The position numbers and the translations under genes are program-made. 64,000 nt of DNA from Collybia mongolica. Taxonomy: Eukaryota; Basidiomycota; Agaricomycetes; Agaricales; Clitocybaceae. Location of the stretch: NCBI GenBank assembly GCA_013420905.1, contig JAAXNY010000008.1, forward strand, positions 992,001-1,056,000, in the 5' to 3' direction. Of this stretch, positions 11,991-22,980 are shown in pieces (within the stretch, counting starts at the first letter, position 1; each line of letters opens with the position of its first letter). The notes beneath the pieces were generated by a model, which worked only from the letters and a program-made list of their open reading frames with translations, was not told where the DNA came from and made no database searches.

Positions 11991-12873
11991 GTGGGCCAAC
12001 ACACTGTGTGGCAGGTACTTGTTCTTTATTTCTTTTCTTAGGAGAAATAAGTCCATTCTACATTCAGGAAGTTGTAAAAATGACTAGAAACAATGTAGAT
12101 GATAGTTTATAGAGGTCATGTGACCATGGGAAAATGTTACCAAGTAAACAAGCAATGCCTGTGCACAAAGCCCAATGCCATAGCTTGCCTGGTTATGGAG
12201 AAAACACAAAAACCATTAGAACTAACTTTTACCAGGATCATGTATACTAAATAAGCATTTAGATTGTTGTCATGTATTTGGTATACTTATAATAGATCAT
12301 GTGACATGTGTCAATAAATAGAGAAATCAATCCTCTTTGTATTTCAGGTAAATATAGTAGTAGTTGTTGATTATTCCAATGTTTAGTGTAATTTCCCACA
12401 AGGGTCATGTTTGGTCAGGGTCATTGTTGTTATAAGATGTTTATTCACCCCTGGCATAACACACAGACCTTCAAAACTAGCTGAATCTGGACATTTCTGA
12501 TATTTCGCTCAAAATAGACTGTGGGAAAATTATGCTCAACAAGGAAATTGTAGAGCCATGTTTGTACATTCCAAACATATAAAAACAAATTTAATAGCTT
12601 TACTGGTTATGGAGAAAATCACAAAATAAATTTTGAAATGCGATGCTTTGAAATATTAGATATGCATAATTTTGATGGCATCATCAAAGGCATTATGTAA
12701 GCATCCCAAATACATGCAAATCACATCACAATACTTTGTATTTGTGGAGAAATGCTGTAAAAAGCCATAAGAGAAGAAAAATCCCATTATGGAAATATTT
12801 TCCCATGGTGTTGAAATATGAATCAATGAATCAACCTTTTTGCCCGAAAACGGGGTCGATAAAGAACTCATAA
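11991..12873 (+). repeat. left arm of the 2.2-kb foldback element
   Basis: Inverted copy of 13334-14183, clearly above 90% identical by eye. It contains no gene; the open frame inside is repeated in the other arm without any recognisable domain. Confidence 0.8.
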
Positions 12874-12879
12874 CAAAGG

Positions 12880-13130
12880 TGTGGCAATGGTAATGTGACT
12901 GTGGCATGTGTCTCCATATCATGTGACCTGTTTTTGTCGACTTGAGGCCGTTTATCTCTCAGCTGGGAATGCCAGTCTTCCCCAGTGGTTATCCATGCCG
13001 AAAATTTTAATATTACATAATGATCCTCCCTGTGACCGTTCGAACCTGGTGGGGTGCACATTTTTCAGCCTCCTATTAATAACAAATAATATACAATTTG
13101 AATAAATAAAATTTGTCAGCATTCCCACAT
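12880..13130 (+). other. tRNA-like (Pol III box) module, copy A
   Basis: In the plus direction, TTCCCCAGTGGTTAT (near 12978-12992) resembles an A box and GTTCGAACC (13038-13046) fits the B-box consensus GWTCRANNC; they lie about 50 bases apart. The same 250-base block occurs inverted at 22085-22345 with the boxes conserved. About 100 conserved bases precede the A box, which is unusual for a simple tRNA-derived SINE. I infer a SINE-like or Pol III-transcribed module; a functional tRNA is unlikely because no full cloverleaf is evident. Confidence 0.4.
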
Positions 13131-13333
13131 TTGATCACAAGGCCCCGTTGACCGAGATGCCCGACGGCTGAACATTCCGAGCTATATCATGCGTTGGCAG
13201 CCGCTTTCACACGCTTTCCCTCTTGCTCTTGTACCACCACCATTGCGTGTTGGCTGCCTCCCATCCTCCCCCTCATAGTAAGCACTCTTCATTGATAGAT
13301 TACAATTTGTAGAGTAATAGATTACAATTACTA

Positions 13334-14183
13334 TTATGAGTTCTTTATCAACCCAGTTTTTGGGCAGAAAGGTGAATCATTCATTGATTCATATTTCAAC
13401 ACCATGGGAAAATATTTCCATAATGGGATTTTTCTTCTCTTATGGCTTTTTACAGCATTTCTCCACAAATACAAAGTATTGTGATGTGATTTGCATGTAT
13501 TTGGGATGCTTACATAATGCCTTTGATGATGCCATCAAAATTATGCATATCTAATATTTCAAAGCATCGCATTTCAAAATTTATTTTGTGATTTTCTCCA
13601 TAACCAGTAAAGCTATTAAATTTGTTTTTATATGTTTGGAATGTACAAACATGGCTCTACAATTTCCTTGTTGAGCACATTTTTCCCACAGTTTATTTTG
13701 AGTGAAATATTAGAAATGTCCAGATTCAGCTAGTTTTGAAGGTCTGTGTATTATACCAAAGATGAACAAACATCTTATAACAACAATGACCCTTACCAAA
13801 CATGACCCTTGTGGGAAATTATCCTAAACATTGGAAAAATCAACAACTACTACTATATTTACCTGAAATACAAAGAGGATTGATTTCTCTATTTATTGAC
13901 ATATGTCACATGATCTATTCCATCACATAAGCATACCAAATACATGACAACAATCTGAATGCTCATTTAGTGTCCATGATCCTGGGAAAAGTAAGTTCTG
14001 ATGGTTTTTGTGCACAGGCATTGCTTGTTTGCTTGGTAACATTTTCCCAGGGTCACATGACCTCTATAAACTATCATCTACATTGTTTCTAGTCATTTAC
14101 AACTTCCTGAATGTGGAATGGACTTATTTCTCCTAATAAAAGAAAGAAAGAACAAGTACCTGCCACACAGTGTGTTGGCCCAC
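13334..14183 (-). repeat. right arm of the 2.2-kb foldback element
   Basis: Inverse copy of 11991-12873, ending in ...CAGTGTGTTGGCCCAC exactly where the truncated LINE begins. Confidence 0.8.
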
Positions 14184-15299
14184 GGACTGGGTAGGCCCAC
14201 GCAAGACACCCCTGGTCGAGGCTATCTCGTACCAAGGCGTGCCATGCAGCACCACAGAGTCGCTATGGAACACATTGCACTCCACCTTCAACTCAGCTAT
14301 TGATAGGCCAATTGACCTTGACAAGCTGGGCAACGCTTGGACCTCACCCACAACGCGGGTGTGGGTCCCCTACTCTGCTGCTGAGATGTCGGATGCCCTT
14401 TCAGGCACCTCAAATCGATCTGCCCCTGGGCCGGATCACATCTCATGGCGTCACCTTAAACAGATCATCCAAGATGACCTGTGCAGCAAACTACTCTTGT
14501 GGCTTGCAAACGCTTGCCTCTCGTCAGGCCATTGGCCTGCCGAGTTTAAAGCATCCATTACGGTGGTCATACCCAAGCCGGGTAAACCATCGTATGACAC
14601 TCCCAAGTCGTTTCACCCAATAGTTCTATTGAACACACTGGGCAAACTTCTAGAGAAAATGTTGTCCACCAGGATGCAGTTTGAAGCTGCTCAACATGGT
14701 GTACTTCACCCCAATCAGTTCGGAGGAGTCCGTCAGTACTCCACCAAGGATGCTGACTGCTTCCTCACACACGTTGTCTGCTCAGGATGGCGTGCCAAAC
14801 TCAAAACAAGCGTCGTTGCTTTTGACCTAGCTCAGTTCTTCCCATCCATAAACCACGAGGTCCTCTTACACATCCTCGAGAGACAGGGATTCGCGCCAGA
14901 AGTGGTTGCATTCTTCAGGTCATACCTCGTTGATTGTCATACTAGATACGCGTGGGACAACGAAGTGTCCCCGCTTTTCCCATCCAGCGTGGGTCTGGGA
15001 CAGGGCTCCGCCATGTCCCCCATCCTCTCTGCCCTATGCCTTGCACCCCTCCTCAAGGAATTTGAACGGAGGGTTCGCATAGCCTCTCTAATCTCCTATG
15101 TGGACAATGGCACCATTATAGTGCAGTCAGACACATTTGAACAGAACCTTGTTAAGCTCAAAGGGGCCTACAAAGTCGTATTCGAGCTCACCCAGGCTAT
15201 GGGTTTGGTTCTTGAACACAGCAAGTCAGAGGGATTCCACTTCTCTCAAAAACACAGCGATATCAACCCTGACATCGACCTTGGCTATGCCCCATATAC
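14184..15299 (+). pseudogene. LINE copy 1, first segment: 5'-truncated reverse transcriptase
   Basis: The segment opens at DWVGPRKTP and carries the LINE reverse transcriptase: SAPGPDHISWRHLK, VIPKPGK, PIVLLNTLGKLLEKMLSTR, HPNQFGG, AFDLAQFFPSINHE and GLGQGSAMSPILSALC. The catalytic box reads YVDNG, where copy 3 has YVDDG, so an Asp needed for metal binding is lost. ORF1, the endonuclease and the 5' part of ORF2 are missing. The frame runs on without a stop into gypsy gag, giving an accidental chimeric open frame to 15927. Copy 2 shows that about 115 following LINE codons are deleted at 15299. Confidence 0.9.
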
Positions 15300-15306
15300 A
15301 GTAGAG

Positions 15307-16230
15307 ATGGCAGATGAACGAAGACCCACTGAAATCAAACTTAGCTCACCAAACATCTTCGATGGAAACCGAAGAATGACAAAGGACTTCGTCCTCGACT
15401 GCAAAATGTATTTGCAGGCAAACGACAGAATTTATGATACAGATTGGAAGAAAATCCTTTATGTACTTTCATACATGAAAGGAGGAACAGCGGGACCATG
15501 GAAGAAATCCTGGTACAGAGAGAATAGCGACCACCCAGGAACTTTTACAACATTCATGACAACAGTTGAAGAAGCGTTCTCTACTCCAGACGAAGCAGGA
15601 GATGCCAGACAGACTTTAAAGACACTGCGCATGACAGGAAACATGACAGCAGATGATTACATTGCGGAATTCAAATCAGCCGCATCAGAAAGCAAGATCA
15701 CTGAGAGTGAAGCACTTGTCAAATATTTCATGGAAGGACTACCTCCTTCTCTGATGCAGAAGATTCTAACAATGGACAACCCACCAACCACCATCAAGGG
15801 TTGGTATGAAAAAGCGTCCATATTTGATACTCAATACAGACGTGCAAAATCAATCGTAGCATGCATTAAAGGAAATACAGGAAAAACTACAGGAGGAAAC
15901 AGTGGAAAAAAGTACAATTTCCAATGAAACAATCCCAAATACGTCCCAAACAACAGCAGAGATCCAAACGCAATGGATATTGATTGATTAACCATCCAAG
16001 AAAGGGATGAACATATGAAAAGAGGACTGTGTTTCGAATGTCATAAATACGGACATCGAGCATCAGATCACAAAGCAGGAGGATCAATCCCTCAAACCCA
16101 ACGAAAAGAAGAACCAAAGACACCAATGAAAGGCAAAGACGCCTACATGAAGATTCAAGCACTTATGGCAGAGTTGGATGAAGAAGAGAAAGAAGTCGCT
16201 CTAAAGAATATGGAGGACGAGGGTTTTTAA
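15307..16230 (+). pseudogene. gypsy gag with two in-frame TGA codons
   Basis: ATG 15307 starts MADERRPTEIKLSSPNIFDG, a typical gypsy Gag beginning. The capsid region includes ILYVLSYMKGGTAGPW and ends near GNTGKTTGG. TGA at 15925 and 15985 interrupt the frame; both fit CGA-to-TGA changes. Past them the same frame reads GLCFECHKYGHRASDHK, a zinc knuckle whose last Cys is replaced by His. The frame ends in EDEGF and TAA 16228-16230 directly after the slippery heptamer. Gag would form the retrotransposon particle and bind RNA. Confidence 0.85.
16221..16227 (+). promoter_or_regulatory. -1 programmed ribosomal frameshift heptamer between gag and pol
   Basis: The gag codons read GAG-GGT-TTT-TAA, so G-GGT-TTT is a perfect X-XXY-YYZ slippery heptamer (GGGTTTT) one codon before the gag stop. 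After a -1 slip the next codon is TTA 16227-16229, and this frame stays open into the protease, whose first ATG at 16305 is in phase with it. The pol pieces starting at 16734, 17487 and 18351 share the same phase. I could not test for a downstream pseudoknot. Confidence 0.7.
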
Positions 16231-19200
16231 AGAGGCGGACTGAATCGACGTCAGTACCTGCTGAAAACTATTCCATTACGCTGTCACCTGTAATATTAGG
16301 AGAAATGAATCGACAATCTCTATCTATTCCAATTACAGTGATTGAAGAACGGAAAAACGTCAAAACTCAAGCAATCGGACTTATTGATTGCGGAGCCAGA
16401 GGAATTTTTATCGACAAAACATTTGTCGAAGAAAACAACATACAGACAACCCCTTTGAGGAAATCATACTCAGTCAGAAACGTAGACGGAACAAAAAACC
16501 AATCAGGAAACATTACAGATTGCGTATGGACCAAGATTTGAATCGGAGATGAAGAAATCCGAATCCGATTGTTAGTTAGCGGATTAGGAAAGGAAAACAT
16601 CATCCTCGGATTACCATGGTTAAAATGACACAATCCTAAAATTGATTGGGAAAAAGGAACACTCAACTTTGAATCAGGAATCAAGAAAGGAGTTCTTTCG
16701 GAAGCAATCCGAAGAAATCTGGAAATCCGACAAATGAAATCGACATGGCAATACCCCAAGGCAACGGCAACAGAAATACAGGAAGAATACCCGGAAGAAA
16801 TCCCAAGGAATCAACCCCTTGAAGATTGGCAACCGATTCTTTTAGAAATCAACGAAGAAAATGATGAACCTGAAGTCAATCTACTCAGGACATACATTTA
16901 CCCAGAAGATAACAAAGAAGAATCCATTTGGATAAGGGCAAAAACATCGATATCACAGGAATTAGAACACAAGGCAGAAACCAAAGATCAGAAACCAAAG
17001 AAGACGCTACTGAAATTCTATCAAGAATATGCATCATTATTTGACAAAACAGATTCGGAAAGAATGCTGATACGACGGCCATGGGATCATGCAATAGATT
17101 TAAAACCCGATTTCATTCCAAAAGATTGTAAAATCTATCCTATTAGCCCAGCGGAACAAGGAAAACTCAACGAATTCATTGATGAAAACATGCGAAAAGG
17201 ATATATCCGACCATCGAAATCTCCACAAGCATCACCCTTCTTCTTTGTATCAAAGAAAGATTCAGTGAAACTTTGACCAACACAGGATTACAGAAGACTA
17301 AACGAAGGAACAATAAAGAATGCATACCCTTTACCACTAGTAGGGGAGCTTCTTGACAAACTGAAAGGGGCAAAATACTTCACAAAACTGGATTTACGAT
17401 GGGGATATAATAATGTCTGAATCAAAGAAGGCGATGAATGGAAAGCAGCATTCAAAACAAACAGGGGTTTATTCGAACCACTTGTTATGTTTTTCGGCTT
17501 ATGCAACTCACCAGCAACATTTCAAAATATGATGAACGACATATACGCAATAGAGATTGATGAAGGATATATTCTGATTTATATGGATGACATCCTCATT
17601 TACTCTGACAACATTGATGATCTACAAAGAAAAACCTTGAAAGTCTTGGACAAATTAAAGGAAAACGACCTATACCTGAATTTGGACAAATGCGTATTCG
17701 AAGCTACAGAAATCAAATACTTAGGATTAATCATCAAAGAAAATCAGATAGGCATGGAACCAACCAAATTGGCAGGAATTGCAGATTGGCCAGTCCCGAC
17801 AACAGTGAAACAAGTCCGATCATTCCTCGGATTTGCAAACTTCTATCGAAAATTCATTGGACATTATGCCGAAATCAGCAAACCATTAACAAATCTGACA
17901 AGGAAAGACATTGAATGGAAATGGACTCAAGAATGTCAGGAAGCATTTGATGGATTAAAACGGAAATTCCTGAAATCACCTGTTCTTATGATGCCAGACA
18001 AGAACAAACCATTCCATATCGAATCAGATGTGTCAAAATGGGCTACAGGAGCAGTATTATGACAACAGAATGACAATGGAGAATGGCACCCATGTGGATA
18101 CATTTCACATTCATTCACAGAAACCGAACGGAACTACGAGATCTACGACAGAGAATTACTAGGCATTATTCGAGCCTTAAAGACATGGAGACATTATCTT
18201 GAAGGATCTCAATTCCCAACAGTAATTCTCTCAGATCATAAAAACTTAACATATTTCCGAACGGCACAGAAACTAAACCGACGACAAGCAGGATGGAGTT
18301 TATTCTTATCACAATTTGATCTCAAACTGGTACACACACCTGGAACACGAATGATACAATCTGATGCCTTATCGAGAAGATCAGATTATGTCAACACAGA
18401 AGATACAGACAATGAAGATCGAATTCTGTTACCAGACGACATTTTCATTAAAATGATTGACATAGGCTTACAAGAAGATTTGAAGAAATCGGTCGAAGAA
18501 GACAAATTATTTGCAAAGTCAATCGAAGCATTGAAGGAAACAGGAACACCACCAATTAAATCAAATTTATTTGATTGGAAATTCGAAAACGGACTTCTGT
18601 TTTTCAAAAACAGATGTTATGTAGGACCAGATGCAAAACTGCAACGAGAAATAGTGCAAAGATACCATGACACGAAACCAGGAGGACACCCAGGTCAATA
18701 TAAAACACAAGAATTGATCAGTTGGGAATACTGGTGGCCAGGTATGGGAGTGTTTATAAAAAATTATGTTGATGGTTGCGCCACCTGTCAACAAATGAAG
18801 GTAAACACACACCCAACAAAACCAGGACTAATACCAATTGCAACAAATGGAGAACCACGTCCTTTCTCATTTGTCACAGCAGATTTCGTCACAGATTTAC
18901 CAGAAAACGATGGAAAAGACAGCCTCATGGTCATGGTAGACCATGGCCTTACGAAGGGGGTAATTTCTATCCCTTGTACCAAAACAATCAACGCTTTAGG
19001 AATGGCAAATCTTTACCTGGAACACGTTTACAAGAGATTTGGACTACCTGACACCTTTTTATCCAATCGAGGTCCTCAATTTGCAGCCAAAGTCTTCAAA
19101 GAATTAGGAAAACTCCTCGGAATAAAGCTTGTAATGAGCATGGCGTATCATCCACAAACAGATGGGGAAACAGAAAGATTAAATCAAGAACTCGAAATCT

Positions 19201-19909
19201 ACTTTTGCACGTTCTGTCAGAACAATCCAGCGATATGGAAGGATCTTAATCCAATAGCAGAATTCGCGCATAATCAAAGAACGCATTCCACAACAAAGAA
19301 ATCCCATTCTTCCTCATGATGGGATACGAACCACAGGCAATTCCATCAGCATTCCAAAAGACGAACGTTCCAAGTGTAGAACAACGGATGATCGAACTAA
19401 ACAGAGCACGAGAGGAAGCAATAGCAGCACACGATCTGGCAAGAAGAAAAGTAGCAGAAAGAACAACACAAGGCTTTAATCCATTCAAACAAGGAGAACA
19501 CGTTTGGTTAGAAGGAACAAATCTTCGAATTCCTTATCCTTCAAAGAAACTAGCACCAAAAAGAGAAGGACCTTTCGAAATTCAAGAAGTCCTTGGACCA
19601 GTGACATACAAATTGAAACTTCCATCACAATGGAGAATTCACCCTGTGTTTCATGCATCCCTTCTCACACCGTATAAGGAAACCGACACTCACGGACCTA
19701 ACTTCTTAGAACCCTCACCGGATCTTGTGAACCAAGAAGAAGAATACGAAGTAGAAGGAATTATAAATCACCGACAATGAGGCTGAGGTTTCCAATACCT
19801 CGTGAAGTGGAAAGATTACTCATCCGCACACAACACGTGGGAGCCTGAAAAACACCTAAAAAGAGCTCAGACGATACTTCAATCCTACCAGAAGCTACAT
19901 CGCCTCTAA
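16227..19909 (+). pseudogene. gypsy pol: protease, RT, RNase H, integrase, chromodomain
   Basis: In order: a protease with DCGA in place of DSGA (about 16380); RT with DYRRLN, LFEPLVMFFGLCNSPATFQ and an intact YMDDILIYSD (about 17580); RNase H with YEIYDRELLGII; integrase with an HHCC finger ending DGCATCQ; and the DDE core, where the second acidic residue is Asn in LSNRGPQF. A chromodomain-like tail (YLVKWKDY, NTWEPEKHL) follows. In-frame TGA codons lie at 16539, 16626, 17274, 17418, 18060, 19778 and 19784. One base is missing near 19303, shifting the frame. It is certainly inactive, yet the architecture is complete. Confidence 0.9.
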
Positions 19910-19960
19910 CCAGCTATCATCTTTTATCACTCTCAACAAGTTTCAAAACCTTTCACAAAC

Positions 19961-20965
19961 ATGTCATCTCCCACTACCAACAACTTCTACATTGCCACTG
20001 CCGCTCCTCTCACCACTCCTCCCAATACCCCAATCGTAAACATCACATCCCAAGAACGTCTTGAATTGGCCACAAAAATTATACACTGACAGAAATTTTT
20101 ATCATGGTTCATGCACAAAGAACATCGTGAAAGAATGATTCAAGCATTCAACAACCCACCTTACAATCAACTCATCAAATTAGTTGAAAAATACCTAGAG
20201 ATCAGGAACATGCTGTACAATCAAACAGCAGACATCAGTCGGATTCTTGACCAAACCACTGAAGAACTAGTAGATACACAAGAATTCCGAATCTTAGAAG
20301 ATCTAATCCCATTATTACAAGACGGAATTCAATTACCCACATCTACTCCTTTGACGCCAACAGAATCTACTGAAACAGTTGATAAAGAAATACAGACATC
20401 CCCTCCTAGAACTCCAACACCATCGACTACAAATTCCCCTATTTATCAGACCGAACCACTTCCAATCCCGCCCTTTCGCGAACCATCCCCTGCATCATCG
20501 GAATATTCCACTCCTGATCCAGCGGACATGGTACCAAACAAAGAAGTATTTAAACATTTAAAAGGACGAAAAGCCACAAAGTCTGTCATCAAAAAGAAGA
20601 AATCGCCCAAACCTATTAAATACACATTGAACCTGCTCAACTATGCTGGAAGTCGAGAAAATCCTATTGACCTCACCCAAGTCGAAAGAACACTCATGAA
20701 CAAGAACATATTATGTTCTAGATGCCTCAATTTTGGACACTCATCGATACACTGCGAAAAACAATATTGTCCAATTTGTTTTCAACCGGCACCAGGACAT
20801 CGTTGTGACCAATGTCCTCAAAGACCTCAAACCAGAACAGTGGGACATTATCAAATGTGGCAACGGTTTGGTGAAGAGTATGAAGAAGTAGATGACGGGA
20901 TTGACGATCCTTTTGACTATCCAGAAGCCATCGCCAACATGACGGGAGAACCTATCGATTACTAA
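19961..20965 (+). pseudogene. third gypsy ORF, zinc-knuckle protein downstream of pol
   Basis: ATG 19961 opens MSSPTTNNFYIATAAPL. A single TGA at 20087 interrupts it, and the frame then stays open to TAA 20963-20965, about 334 codons in all. The centre is Ser/Thr/Pro-rich, a basic stretch (KSVIKKKKSPKP) follows, and near the C terminus CSRCLNFGHSSIHC is followed by CPICFQPAPGHRCDQC, two zinc-binding clusters. The tail is acidic. It resembles a nucleic-acid-binding accessory protein rather than an envelope: no signal peptide or membrane span is seen. Function is unknown. Confidence 0.75.
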
Positions 20966-20998
20966 AGCTGGGACGCTTTAGAGATAGAGAGGGGGTAA

Positions 20999-21474
20999 TG
21001 TTACAAATTCCCTTATCTGTTTGACCTATCACTTCTGTTCTTCCTTCTTTTACCTATTATTGATTACCAGATGCTTATCAACCTTATCTTTTAACATCTC
21101 CATATGCATTCCTTTTCTCATACTTACTCAGCTTTCTTACTCATCCTCTTTGATAGCTTACTCATCTTTATCTATAACAAATAGCATAAACAACGCTTAT
21201 TGGACTATTATGTATATATACAGGTAGTTTAGCTTAGCTAGCTCTTTAGCTTGACCTAGCTGAATCAACCTTATTCATCTATCTTCTTGACGCGAACTCG
21301 ATCCTATCCGCCTTATGAAGGGGGTAGCGTATCCTTGATCAGATAACTCGATAACTTGACTTTAGCCCTACTGAGGGAATCAATAGACGTTGGACTTACA
21401 GAAGTCAACGGTCTAAGAACGAACGAACGATATATCAGATTGACTTAGAGGATAAGGCCTAAACAGCCGTAACA
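20999..21474 (+). repeat. 3' LTR of the gypsy element
   Basis: A polypurine tract (AGAGATAGAGAGGGGGTAA) runs directly into TGTTACAAATTCCC; the LTR ends AGCCGTAACA. The termini TGTTAC...GTAACA are inverted. It is 476 bp long. LINE sequence (CCCCCTATCCACC) resumes immediately after it. Confidence 0.85.
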
Positions 21475-21799
21475 ACCCCCTATCCACCTCCATGTCAGAA
21501 AGCTGGTGGAAAGGAGTCATGTCCGCTCCCGCGTGCTCCAGGCCTCACACGCCTTTCGACGCCTCATCAATGGGAACCACAAATTCTCTGTCAAGACCCT
21601 CAATGCCCGCAACCCAAGCCGTAGGCTCGGTAAACTCGTATTGCCCATCGTAGAGGCCTGGTCTAACCTTGGCCTCTCTTCCCTGGATCTGGACCCTGTC
21701 CACCCACTCAACCAACCAGGCATGCGCCCCAAGGACCTGTTCCCTGGTCGCATTGTCTACGACATTGTCACCCCCCCACCTAAGGGCAGTGATCACCGG
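21475..21799 (+). pseudogene. LINE copy 1, middle segment of ORF2
   Basis: Reads IHLHVRKLVERSHVRSR and then AFRRLINGNHKFSVKTLN through YDIVTPPPKGSDH, collinear with copy 2 between RT and RNase H. It is bounded by the gypsy 3' LTR on the left and the Mutator-like element on the right. Confidence 0.85.
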
Positions 21800-22084
21800 A
21801 GGTCTTTACACTCCCCCACATCTTCCAGCAGATTCCGAGCGGAATCCTCAATTCCGACAGGAATCCGCTCGGATTCCTGTCGGAATTTTGGCTGCAGAAG
21901 TAATAGAAAATGGCTGTAAAAATAGATAAAAATTCTGAACGGATTCCGCTCGGATTCCGAGCGGAATGAAATTCCACAGGAATTCCGGCTTCAGAATACT
22001 GAAATTCTGACAGAGTCCACAGGAATTCTATCGGAATTCCTGGATGGAATGCCGGAGCGTTGTGACGACGCGTTGTGGTCACGT

Positions 22085-22345
22085 GTTTGATTACTAATCA
22101 GATTAGTAATATAAATTTTATTTACACAAATTATATAGACTATTTGTTATTAATAACATCACATAACGGCGGTGAAAAATTTGCATCCGACTAGGTTCGA
22201 ACGTGTACAGGCACGAAAAGTACGTAATATGTTTGGCGTTCATAACCGTTGGGCAAGGCGGGCATTTCTAGCTGCCGGCTCACTGGCCTCAAGTCAACAG
22301 ACTTAGGTCACATGATTATGAGGCACGTGCAACGGTCACATTACC
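22085..22345 (-). other. tRNA-like (Pol III box) module, copy B
   Basis: On the minus strand it reads ATGCCCGCCTTGCCCAACGG then TTAT (A-box-like), and about 50 bases later CGTTCGAACCT (B-box-like). Around 250 bases align with 12880-13130 of the foldback element, including GTCACATTACC and TTGTTATTAATA flanks. The two host elements are otherwise unrelated, which suggests a separate SINE-like unit captured twice or shared by descent. Confidence 0.4.
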
Positions 22346-22379
22346 GTTGCCACGTCTTCGTTGGTTCTTTTCAACCACA

Positions 22380-22980
22380 TCAACGACGTCCACCAAACCG
22401 CCAATGCCGACACCAACACCAACGCACCCACGCCGCCAACGCCAACGCATCGAACGCCAACCGACGTCGACATGATGACGCACAAGACGGTGTGGGGAGA
22501 AGGATAGAAACGGACGCGGAACGAGGGGACGACGAGGAAAGGGCACCCCGAGGGGCAGAACCAGGTGAGTCATACACCGCCGCTCACCCACACGCTCACC
22601 ATGCAGCACGTCCCCCTCCCCCCCACTTCAGGAACTCAAGACAAACGATACGGCCGCCAACAGCAATAGTGAGGAAGGCGGCAACGACAATGACAACGAC
22701 AACGACAAAGACAGCAACAGCAACAGCAGCAACAGTGCCGACGAGGCCTGCGGCAACGACGGCAACAGCAGCGGCAGCGGCGGCACCAACAACGGCGCGA
22801 CAACAACAACAACAACTACAACAAAGACGACCACCACCACCACGAGGATGGCGGCGGCGGCGGCGGGGACGGGGACAGCGGCAAGTAGAGCGGCCAGTGC
22901 CGTCGCCGCTGAAGCGCAGGCCGCTGACGATGTCGCGGGGGCCGACAGGGGGGCGGGGGCGGGGGCCCCGCCTATATTAA
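22380..22980. repeat. microsatellite-rich low-complexity block
   Basis: CAACGACA, GCAACAGCA and ACAACA trinucleotide runs and GGCGGC tracts dominate. The 243-codon open frame across it is a by-product of the repeats (mostly Thr, Ala, Arg, Gln, Pro). Confidence 0.7.

Larger units (their letters stand above)
11991..14183. mobile_element. 2.2-kb foldback element with arms of about 0.85 kb
   Basis: The sequence from 11991 (GTGGGCCAACACACTGTGTG) to about 12873 recurs in inverse orientation from 14183 back to about 13334. Matching includes the same 70-codon open frame read on opposite strands. Small indels make the arms about 883 and 850 bp. The spacer of about 460 bp carries the tRNA-like module. 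No transposase is visible. The flanks share only GGA (11988-11990 and 14184-14186), so the target duplication is uncertain. It abuts a truncated LINE at 14184. It could be a foldback or MULE-like non-autonomous transposon, or an inverted duplication that trapped an insertion. Confidence 0.75.
15300..21474 (+). mobile_element. Ty3/gypsy retrotransposon (chromodomain type) lacking its 5' LTR
   Basis: The element has gag, a -1 frameshift site, pol with protease, RT, RNase H, integrase and a chromodomain-like tail, a third ORF, a polypurine tract (about 20980-20997) and a 3' LTR. The right junction with LINE sequence is clean at 21474. On the left, gag begins seven bases after LINE sequence; the 5' LTR, primer-binding site and about 115 LINE codons are missing together. 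That implies one deletion after insertion. Ten in-frame TGA codons and a 1-base frameshift show it is dead. Confidence 0.9.

Noticed and set aside
12940..13060. true tRNA gene
   Set aside because: Only A- and B-box-like motifs are present; I could not draw acceptor and anticodon stems, and a second diverged copy is embedded in another element.
19961..20965. envelope gene of the gypsy element
   Set aside because: No signal peptide, membrane span or glycoprotein features; zinc knuckles point to nucleic-acid binding.
22249..22980. 243-codon open frame in the Mutator-like element
   Set aside because: It runs through CAA/GCA/ACA microsatellites and has only low-complexity composition, so it is not a gene.
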